NCBI GenBank assembly: GCA_031552145.1
Contig: JAVBMV010000003.1
Span: 62,001-126,000, forward strand
Direction: 5' to 3'
DNA: 64,000 nt
Source: JAVBMV01 sp031552145
Lineage (GTDB): Bacteria; Myxococcota; Myxococcia; Myxococcales; UBA5297
Positions 43,913-50,821 of this stretch are shown here, piece by piece (positions within the stretch are counted from its first letter, which is position 1; each line of letters starts with the position of its first letter). A model generated the notes under the pieces. It had not been told where the DNA came from, ran no database searches, and worked only from the letters and a program-made list of their open reading frames with translations. The position numbers and the translations under genes were made by a program.

Positions 43913-44683
43913 CTAGTCTCGAATCTCGCTCCTGGGCGCGTCGGCCCAGAGTCCTTCGATGTCGTAGAACTCGCGCGTCTCTTTGTAGAAGAGGTGCACG
44001 ACGATGTGCCCGAAGTCGATGAGCACCCACTGCCCCGCGTCGAGCCCCTCAACACCGAGCGCCTGCTCCCCCCGCTTCTTCATTCCCTGAACCAGATGGT
44101 CGGCGATGGCCGAGAGCTGCGGATCGCTCTGGGCGGTCATGAGCACGAAGTAATCGGCGAAAGAGGTGAGGCCGCGCACGTCGAGCAGCAGCACCTTCTC
44201 GGCCTTCTTCTCCAGCCCGAGCTCGGCGATGAAGAGCGCGTCTTCCCTGGAAGGGTCGCGCTCTGGACGCTTCACGCTCTTTACGGCCGAGCCCTTGGGC
44301 GCGCTCTTCGGCAGGCTCTTCCTAGTCTCTGGCTTGCGCTGGGCGGGGCGCGCGGCGCCTCGGGCCACACCTTCGGACCTCAAAGCAGCGGCCTTGCCCT
44401 TCGTCGCGCTCCGCGCGGGGCTCTTCGTTGCGGCAGGAGCACTCTTCGCGCTCGACGCGGCGGCCTTGCCAAGTGCCTTGGCCGGAGCTTTCGCCCGCGC
44501 CCGTGTCGTCGATGCCTGGGGCGCCTTGGCAGCCTTGGCCCCCTTTACCGAAGCCTTGGTTCCCTTCGCGCTCTTGGAGGCTGGCTTGGTCGCGCCAGTG
44601 GTCACTCTCTTGGCGGCGCGGAGCTGCTCCAGCTTCGCCGCGAGGGGGGAGCTGCTCTTCGTTCGGGTCTGCTTGGTGGTCAT
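43913..44683 (-). CDS. rsfS: Ribosomal silencing factor with long Lys/Ala-rich N-terminal tail
   Basis: A 256-residue protein. The C-terminal 111 residues (about 146-256) form a normal RsfS domain, with VLLLDVRGLTSFADYFVLMTAQSDPQ and GQWVLIDFGHIVVHLFYKETREFYDIEGLW. RsfS binds ribosomal protein L14 and blocks joining of the subunits in starvation. Most RsfS proteins are only 105-120 residues. Here about 145 extra residues at the N-terminus are rich in Lys, Ala, Ser, Pro and Thr, like a histone H1 tail, and are likely disordered and able to bind nucleic acid. The ATG at 44683 overlaps the glycosyltransferase stop (ATGA). Confidence 0.93.
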   Translation of the reverse strand: MTTKQTRTKSSSPLAAKLEQLRAAKRVTTGATKPASKSAKGTKASVKGAKAAKAPQASTTRARAKAPAKALGKAAASSAKSAPAATKSPARSATKGKAAALRSEGVARGAARPAQRKPETRKSLPKSAPKGSAVKSVKRPERDPSREDALFIAELGLEKKAEKVLLLDVRGLTSFADYFVLMTAQSDPQLSAIADHLVQGMKKRGEQALGVEGLDAGQWVLIDFGHIVVHLFYKETREFYDIEGLWADAPRSEIRD

Positions 44684-45837
44684 GCGGATCGAGTCCTATC
44701 GAAATGGGCGGCTTTGGAATCTGGCGCACTGTAGCCCAAGGAGGGCACAGCGAGAAACGGCGCGATCGTCTCGGCGACCCGCTCTACCCCGTCGCCCCCC
44801 GTTCCAGAAAGGCTCACGCCGCGAAAGTTGGCCGCGCCGTGCGACCAGCGGGCCCCATCGGCCTGCACCAGCACCGCGACGACCGGCGCGCCGGTCGCCA
44901 CCGCCAGGTGCATGGGCCCGGTGTCATTGGTCACCACCACCGCGGCCCGCCTGAAGAGCGCGGCCAGTTCGGCCAGGTTGGTGGGAGGCGCGAGGAGCGC
45001 GGCGCCATTGGAGCTCTCCACCACTCGACGCGCCAGCTCCTCCTCGCCCGGCCCCCAGAGGATGACCGAGCGGAGGCGATGCTGCTCGAAGAGCCGACGC
45101 GCGAGCGCGCCGAAGGAATCGGGCGCCCACCGGTAGTCGACCTTCCTCGCGCCGGGGTTCATGGCGGCAAAGCGCTCGCCCGACAGTCCCAGCCCGCCGA
45201 GCGCCGACGTGATGGCGGCGGCGGATTCGGGGGCCAGATCGACCGTGGTCTCCAGCTCCTCGCCGCGCGCACAGAGCCCCAGCGGCTCGAGGAGCTCGAG
45301 CTTTACCGTGACGTCGCGCTCATGGGCCGGGTTGCGCTCGACCAAGTGTGTCAGGAAATGGCGAGAGAGCCCGCGCGCGTGGCCGAGCCGCACGGGTGCG
45401 CGCGTGGCGCGCGCGAGCCAGGCACTGGTGAAGCTGAAGGTGTGCCAGTGCCCCGCCTCGATCACCAGGTCGTACCGCTCGCGCCTGAGCGCCCGCACAG
45501 CCCGTAGAAAGCACCAGGGTGCCCGGAAGAGGTCGCGCTTCTGAAAGGGGATAATACGCGCGGCGAGCCCCGCCACGAGTGCCTCCTTTCCCTCCGCGAC
45601 CAGCAGGTCGAGCCGCGCTTCTTTGGGGAGCCCTTGGCGCAGCGCCCGCAGCAGCGGCGTGGTGAGGAGCACGTTCCCCACGCGTGGGTCGATTCGAATG
45701 ACGAGCACGCGCCTGAGCGCGCCCGTCGCGATCACAGGGGCCGGAGAGGGCGCGGCGGGATACCAGAGTTTGATCAGCAGGTGGAGGAGCGCGCGCCCCA
45801 TGCCGCGCACGCGATCGAGGAGCGAGCGCTTCATCAT
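44680..45837 (-). CDS. Family 9 glycosyltransferase (heptosyltransferase-like)
   Basis: A 385-residue GT-B protein. It opens VLVIRIDPRVGNVLLTTPLLRALRQ, and the C-terminal half has AAMNPGARKVDYRWAPDSF, then VVTNDTGPMHLAVATGAPVVAV, the donor-binding region of ADP-heptose:LPS heptosyltransferases (WaaC/WaaF/WaaQ). It would add a heptose-like sugar to the lipid A core at the inner face of the inner membrane. Exact acceptor cannot be assigned. The ATG at 45837 is followed by a second at 45834, and the first overlaps the alr stop by 4 bases. Confidence 0.88.
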   Translation of the reverse strand: MMKRSLLDRVRGMGRALLHLLIKLWYPAAPSPAPVIATGALRRVLVIRIDPRVGNVLLTTPLLRALRQGLPKEARLDLLVAEGKEALVAGLAARIIPFQKRDLFRAPWCFLRAVRALRRERYDLVIEAGHWHTFSFTSAWLARATRAPVRLGHARGLSRHFLTHLVERNPAHERDVTVKLELLEPLGLCARGEELETTVDLAPESAAAITSALGGLGLSGERFAAMNPGARKVDYRWAPDSFGALARRLFEQHRLRSVILWGPGEEELARRVVESSNGAALLAPPTNLAELAALFRRAAVVVTNDTGPMHLAVATGAPVVAVLVQADGARWSHGAANFRGVSLSGTGGDGVERVAETIAPFLAVPSLGYSAPDSKAAHFDRTRSA

Positions 45838-47042
45838 CTCACGGCGCCTTCGGCGCCATCGGCAGAGTCGGCGGAGTCGATACCCCTCCCCGCCTTGGCC
45901 TGGATTACGCCGCGCGGCACCCGGGCGCCAACGGAGGTGAGGATCTCGTAGGGGATGGTGCCGCAGAGCTCCGCCAGCTCGCGCGCGGTGATCACGTCGC
46001 TCCCCTGGCGCCCCAGAAGCACCACCTCGTCGTGGACGCTCACCTCCGGAATATCGGTCACGTCGACCATGCACATGTCCATACAGACGTTGCCCACCAC
46101 GCGCGCGCGCCGGCCTCGCACCAGCACCTCGCCGCGGTTGGAGAGCGCGCGATTATAGCCATCGGCATAACCGACCGGCAGGACGGCGATGCGCGACGGA
46201 CGATGGGTGCTCCAAGTTCCGCCGTAGCTAATGGGGACGCCCGGCCCCAGCTTCTTCAAGTGCGTCACCGAGGTCTTCCAGGAGAGCACGGGCTCCAGCG
46301 CGCAGCGCGAGCGGAGCAGCTCGGAGGGGTATTCGCCGAAGAGCAGGATACCCAGGCGCACCAGGTTGAAGTGCGCCCCATCCTTCACCTCCGCCAGATC
46401 GAGCGCGCCCGCGCTGTTGGAGATGTGGCGCCAAGTGAGCGGGTGGCCCGCGCGCCTGAAGAGCTCCGCGGCGTCGAGGAAGCGCTCCACCTGGATCATG
46501 CTCTTCCGCTTGTCGCCCATGTCGGCGTTGGCCAGATGCGAGGCGAGGCCGTCGAGAATGATGTTGGGGGCGTCGTCGAGGGCGCGCACGAACTCGGGCA
46601 GCTCCTCGAGCGAGAAGCCCAGGCGCCCCATCCCCGTGTCGACCTTGGCGTGGGCGCGGACCCGTACCCCCGCCGAGGATGCCGCGCGCTGCAGCTGCGC
46701 CACATGCTCCAGCGTAAAGATGAAGGGCGTCAGGCCATGCGCGACGATCTCGGCGTAGTCGGAGTAGGCCGCCCCGAGCACCACGATCTCACTCTTCACC
46801 CCGGCCTCTCGCAGCTCGACACCCTCTTCGACGAGGGAGACGCCGAAGCAGTCGACCCCCGCCTCCTCGAGCGCGAGCGACACGGGCTCGGCGCCATGGC
46901 CGTAGGCAGCGGCCTTCACGACCGCGAGCAGGCGCGCGTGGGGCGTAAGCGCGCGGGCTTGGCGAAGGTTGTGCAGCAGCGCGTCGAGATCCACCTCTGC
47001 GACCGTAGGTCGATTGAAGCGGTGCTCGGGCGCAAACTCCAT
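45834..47042 (-). CDS. alr: Alanine racemase
   Basis: A 402-residue PLP enzyme making D-alanine for peptidoglycan. Lys43 in VVKAAAYGHG binds PLP, and Tyr273 in PISYGGTW is the second catalytic base. The VDTGMGRLGF and NVCMDMCMVDVT blocks are intact. The last 15 or so residues (GIDSADSADGAEGAV) are a low-complexity tail from short tandem GCC repeats. ATG 47042 is chosen as the first Met before the family start. No good ribosome site is seen there, so an upstream alternative start cannot be excluded. It heads the chain alr, GT9, rsfS, rlmH, gpmI, comF. Confidence 0.94.
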   Translation of the reverse strand: MEFAPEHRFNRPTVAEVDLDALLHNLRQARALTPHARLLAVVKAAAYGHGAEPVSLALEEAGVDCFGVSLVEEGVELREAGVKSEIVVLGAAYSDYAEIVAHGLTPFIFTLEHVAQLQRAASSAGVRVRAHAKVDTGMGRLGFSLEELPEFVRALDDAPNIILDGLASHLANADMGDKRKSMIQVERFLDAAELFRRAGHPLTWRHISNSAGALDLAEVKDGAHFNLVRLGILLFGEYPSELLRSRCALEPVLSWKTSVTHLKKLGPGVPISYGGTWSTHRPSRIAVLPVGYADGYNRALSNRGEVLVRGRRARVVGNVCMDMCMVDVTDIPEVSVHDEVVLLGRQGSDVITARELAELCGTIPYEILTSVGARVPRGVIQAKAGRGIDSADSADGAEGAVR

Positions 47043-47300
47043 GTGCGAACGCGAGACAGAGCGGAAGAGCGGGCTTGGGCTAGGCGAGCGGTTGGACAAA
47101 GGTGCGCTACTCGATTCGGAAGAGGGTGACCTCGGTGAGGCGCGAAGGTTGCCTTTGGTTACGCTGGGTTGCAAGTGATGGCCATGCCTTTCTCGCGCCT
47201 CGGAGGGACAGGCGGCCGTTCGGGCCCGTCCGCCTCGGAGTAGCGCGCTCGCGCGCTGTGGTAGGTTCCGCCCCAACAACACTTCGGAGGCATCTCTTCC

Positions 47301-47816
47301 ATGGCAGAAATCAAGGCGGGCAGCGAAGTCGAGAGCAACTGTACCCGCTGCAAGCTCACCCTCGCCCACACCGTCATCGCGATTTGGCAAGGCCAGATCA
47401 AGCGCGTGCGCTGCAACACCTGCATGGGCGAGCACGCCTACCACCCGCCCGCCGCCACGAAGAGCGCGCGGAGCACAAAGAGCGCGGGGAGCTCCGACTC
47501 CACCAAGCCCGCGCGCGCAAAGTCGGCGAAAAAGAAGGCGCCCGTCTCCCGCGCGGCGATGCGCGCGGCCGCTAACTTCACCGAGCTTCTCGCGGGGCGC
47601 GATCGCAGCGTGGCCAAGCGCTACAGCATCCAGACGCTCTTCTCCGCGCGCGAGCTGATCGCCCACCCCTCCTTCGGACTCGGAGTGGTCTCGGAGCTGC
47701 GCGACGGCGGCAAGATCGATGTCTGCTTCGAAGAAGGAATGAAGACGCTGCTCCACGGCAGAGGCGCCGCGCCCGATCAGGGAGAGCTTCCCCAGAAGCG
47801 CTCCGATATCGGCTAG
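47301..47816 (+). CDS. Zinc-ribbon protein with basic linker and CarD/Tudor-like C-terminal motif
   Basis: A 171-residue protein. The N-terminal zinc ribbon uses Cys14, 17, 38 and 41 (CTRC, CNTC). Residues about 54-85 are a Lys/Ser/Ala-rich linker. The C-terminal part (about 105-155) has IAHPSFGLGVVSELRDGGKIDVCFEEGMKTLLH, a pattern found in CarD-like and UvrD-Tudor-like domains that contact RNA polymerase. I cannot name a family. GGAGG at about 47287 precedes ATG 47301 by ten bases. It overlaps the tail of rlmE by 4 bases on the other strand. A nucleic acid or RNA-polymerase role is suggested, not shown. Confidence 0.8.
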   Translation: MAEIKAGSEVESNCTRCKLTLAHTVIAIWQGQIKRVRCNTCMGEHAYHPPAATKSARSTKSAGSSDSTKPARAKSAKKKAPVSRAAMRAAANFTELLAGRDRSVAKRYSIQTLFSARELIAHPSFGLGVVSELRDGGKIDVCFEEGMKTLLHGRGAAPDQGELPQKRSDIG

Positions 47817-48430
47817 CGCGCCGCTCCACCCGTCGGCCTGAATCCCACGCCGACCACATAGTGTTCGAAAGAGCGCTCCCGGGTCGCCTCGGGGCGCATC
47901 ACCTTTGTGCGCTCGAAGCGCAGCTTGATCCGATTGAGATAGGGATCGAAGCCCGCGCCCATGAAGACCTTGCAGACGAAACCGCCGCCGCGCTTGAGCA
48001 CGCTCTCCGCCGTGTCGAGCGCCAGCGAGGCGAGTTCGAGCGACCTGGCCTCGTCCACATCTTTGATGCCAGTCGTCTTGGGCGCCATATCGCTCGTCAC
48101 CAAATCGAACTGTCCAGCGTGGAGCTGGCGCATCTTCTCGGCGAAGTCGGGGGCGCGGATGTCGAGCACCGCGGTCTTCACACCGGGCTTCGCGATGGGC
48201 GCGATGGGCACCAGATCGACGCCGATGACGGCGCCCTTGGGACCGATCCGATCGGCCATCACCTGCAGCCACCCTCCCGGCGCGGCGCCGAGGTCGAGCA
48301 CGGCGATGCCGGTGCGCAACAGCTTGAAGCGGTCGGCGATCTCTTCGATCTTGTAGGCGGAGCGCGCGCGCAGCCCCTCCTTCTTCGCCTTCCGGTAAAA
48401 ATAGTCTTTGGGATCGTAGGGCTTCGACAC
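47813..48430 (-). CDS. rlmE: 23S rRNA (uridine2552-2'-O)-methyltransferase
   Basis: A 205-residue FtsJ/RrmJ-type methyltransferase that modifies U2552 in the A loop of 23S rRNA. It begins DPKDYFYRKAKKEGLRARSAYK, and has the SAM site VLDLGAAPGGWLQV and the K-D-K-E catalytic set: Lys near the start, Asp in SDMAPKTTG, Lys in GGGFVCKVFMG and the final Glu near SFEHYVVG. Length fits (209 in E. coli). GTG 48430 is preceded by GAGG. Confidence 0.96.
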   Translation of the reverse strand: MSKPYDPKDYFYRKAKKEGLRARSAYKIEEIADRFKLLRTGIAVLDLGAAPGGWLQVMADRIGPKGAVIGVDLVPIAPIAKPGVKTAVLDIRAPDFAEKMRQLHAGQFDLVTSDMAPKTTGIKDVDEARSLELASLALDTAESVLKRGGGFVCKVFMGAGFDPYLNRIKLRFERTKVMRPEATRERSFEHYVVGVGFRPTGGAAR

Positions 48431-48533
48431 GTGTACCTCGCGCCGCTCCTCATATCACCCCAGCGGGGGCGCAGCAGAGCCACTCCGATCGGGTTGCAGC
48501 GCGAGGGAGTGCTCCTTACATCTCGGCGACCCC

Positions 48534-49010
48534 ATGCGCGCCCACGCCCACATCACCTTCCTCTGTTCCTCCCTGCTCCTCTTCTCCCTCTCGGGGCTAT
48601 GTCTCTGGCGCAGCGCCGCGCTCGAGCAGAGTGGCGCGGAGCTCCTCTGGAGCGCCTCGGAGGCGGCCGACCGCTTCATCGAGAGCTTTGGCGAAGCGGA
48701 GCAGCGCGAAGAGTTCTCCCTGCTCGACGCGCGCCGAAGCGCGCTCCTGGCCGGGGGCCGATACCGTGCCGCGGCCGATCTGCTCGCCTTGGGCGGAACG
48801 CTGGCGCTCGCCGCGAGCTGGCTTTCGAGGCAGCTCACCTCGCCCACCTTCTCGCCGAGGCCGCCGCCCACGCGCCAGAACCGCTCTCCTAGGTTGACCG
48901 CCGCGATCGCCGCCTCTATCGTCGCCGCCCCTCGCCGCATCAGGTGGCGAGCGCGGAGGCGACATGGGCCGGTTTATCGACGAACTGAAGCGGACGCACA
49001 CCTGCGGTGA
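48534..49010 (+). CDS. Possible small membrane protein overlapping aspS
   Basis: A 158-residue open frame with two likely membrane helices: about 8-27 (FLCSSLLLFSLSGLCLW) and about 80-96 (LLALGGTLALAASWL). The first 100 residues look like protein, but the last 50 (PRPPPTRQN... RWRARRRHG) do not, and the frame overlaps the aspS start by 47 bases. No clear ribosome site was seen. It may be a shorter gene, a frameshifted one or chance. Confidence 0.4.
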   Translation: MRAHAHITFLCSSLLLFSLSGLCLWRSAALEQSGAELLWSASEAADRFIESFGEAEQREEFSLLDARRSALLAGGRYRAAADLLALGGTLALAASWLSRQLTSPTFSPRPPPTRQNRSPRLTAAIAASIVAAPRRIRWRARRRHGPVYRRTEADAHLR

Positions 49011-50775
49011 ATTGACGGCGGCGGATATCGGCAAAGAGGTGGTGCTCTTCGGTTGGGTCCACGGACGCCGCGATCTGGGCGGCTTCATCTTCATCGACCT
49101 GCGCGACCGGGCGGGGATCACCCAGGTGACCTTCGAGCCGGGCATCGACGCCGCGGCGCACGAGAGGGCGGGCGAGCTGCGCCTCGAATATGTCGCTGGC
49201 ATCCGCGGCGTGGTCCATTCGCGGGGAAGCCAGATCAACAGCCGCATGAAGACGGGCGAGATTGAGGTGCGCGTGCTCGAGCTCGAGATCTTCAATCGCT
49301 CGGAGGCGACCCCCTTCCTCATCGAGGACAAGATCGACTCCGACGACTCGGTGCGCCTCGCCTACCGCTTCCTCGACCTGCGCCGGCCGGCGATGCAGCG
49401 CTCGCTCATGCTGCGCAGCCAGCTCAATACGTTGACCCGCAACTATTTCGCCGACCATGGCTTCCTAGAGCTGGAGACACCCTTTCTCGTGAAGTACACG
49501 CCGGGTGGCGCGCGCAATTTCCTGGTGCCCAGCCGCCTCTCGCCCGGCAAGTTCTATGCGCTGGCCGAGAGCCCGCAGCTCTTCAAGCAGCTCTTCATGG
49601 TGGCCGGCTACGACCGCTATTTCCAGATCGTCCGCTGCTTCCGCGACGAGGACCTGCGCCTCGATCGACAGCCCGAGTTCACGCAGATCGACGTCGAGAT
49701 GTCCTTCGTCAACCAGGAGGAGCTCTTCGGCCAAATCGAGGGCTTCATCGCCAAGGCCTGGAAGGAGCTCCTGGGCATCGAGATCTCGCTCCCCATCCAG
49801 CGCATGGATTACGACGAGTCGATGCGCCGCTTCGGCAACGACAAGCCCGACCTCCGCTTCGGCCTGGAGCACGTCGATCTGACCGAGCTTGTCCGCGCCC
49901 ACAAGGGCGGCGGCGTCCCCATGCTGGAGGGCGCCCTGGTCGAGGGTTCCATCGTCAAGGCGCTGAGGGTCGGTAAGGAGTACACGCTCTCGCGCAAGGA
50001 TCTCGACGAGCTGGAGCGCGAGGCGAAGGGCGCGGGCGCGGGAGGCCTGGCGCGCGCGCGCGTCGGCGAGGGGGGGGAGTGGACCCAGTCGCCGCTGGCG
50101 AAGAACATCACCCCCGAGCTGCGGCAGGCGATCAACGCCGCCTGCGGCGCCGAGAGCGGCGACCTGCTCCTCTTCCAGTTCGGACGCGAGGCGATGGTCC
50201 ACGCGGTGATGGCCAACCTGCGCCTCTCTCTGGGCAAGCGCTTCGGCCTCATCCCCGCCTTCGGCTCGGGCGGCGAATGGCGCTTCCTCTGGGTGGTGAA
50301 CCCGCCTCTCTTCGAGCGGGACGAAGAGGCGGGCAAGTGGGTCGCCGCGCACCACGCCTTCACGCGCCCCCACGACGAGCATGTGCAGTACCTCGAGAGC
50401 GACCCGGGCAAGGTAAAATGCTACCGGTACGACCTGGTGCTCAACGGCTTCGAGATCGGCGGTGGCTCGATCAGACTCCACCGCTCCGACGTGCAGGCCA
50501 AGGTCTTCGCGGCGCTGGGCATCGGCGACGAAGAGGCGAAGAGCAAGTTCGGCTTCCTGCTCGACGCGCTCAAGTTCGGCGCGCCGCCCCACGGCGGGAT
50601 CGCCATCGGTATGGACCGCCTCGCGATGCTCATCAGCGGCGCCCCCAACCTGCGCGACGTGATCGCCTTCCCCAAGACGCAGCGGGGCACCGATCTGATG
50701 ACGGGCGCCCCGGGCGATGTCGACGACAGCCAGCTCTCGGAGCTCTTCGTCGCGAAGACCACCCCTACGACATAG
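48964..50775 (+). CDS. aspS: Aspartyl-tRNA synthetase
   Basis: A 603-residue class II synthetase of the bacterial type. The N-terminal OB fold has VVLFGWVHGRRDLGG, which recognises the anticodon. The catalytic core has motif 2 (FRDEDLRLDRQPEFTQID) and motif 3 (GIAIGMDRLAM), and the GAD insertion lies between (about 300-420). The residue after the RRD motif is Leu, as in enzymes specific for Asp, rather than the His seen in non-discriminating AspRS. One residue is weak evidence. GGAGG 5 bases ahead fixes ATG 48964. Confidence 0.97.
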   Translation: MGRFIDELKRTHTCGELTAADIGKEVVLFGWVHGRRDLGGFIFIDLRDRAGITQVTFEPGIDAAAHERAGELRLEYVAGIRGVVHSRGSQINSRMKTGEIEVRVLELEIFNRSEATPFLIEDKIDSDDSVRLAYRFLDLRRPAMQRSLMLRSQLNTLTRNYFADHGFLELETPFLVKYTPGGARNFLVPSRLSPGKFYALAESPQLFKQLFMVAGYDRYFQIVRCFRDEDLRLDRQPEFTQIDVEMSFVNQEELFGQIEGFIAKAWKELLGIEISLPIQRMDYDESMRRFGNDKPDLRFGLEHVDLTELVRAHKGGGVPMLEGALVEGSIVKALRVGKEYTLSRKDLDELEREAKGAGAGGLARARVGEGGEWTQSPLAKNITPELRQAINAACGAESGDLLLFQFGREAMVHAVMANLRLSLGKRFGLIPAFGSGGEWRFLWVVNPPLFERDEEAGKWVAAHHAFTRPHDEHVQYLESDPGKVKCYRYDLVLNGFEIGGGSIRLHRSDVQAKVFAALGIGDEEAKSKFGFLLDALKFGAPPHGGIAIGMDRLAMLISGAPNLRDVIAFPKTQRGTDLMTGAPGDVDDSQLSELFVAKTTPTT

Positions 50776-50821
50776 TCAGGGCGCCGCGCGCGGCGCCGCC
50801 AGCCGGAAGGATTGAGCACCT

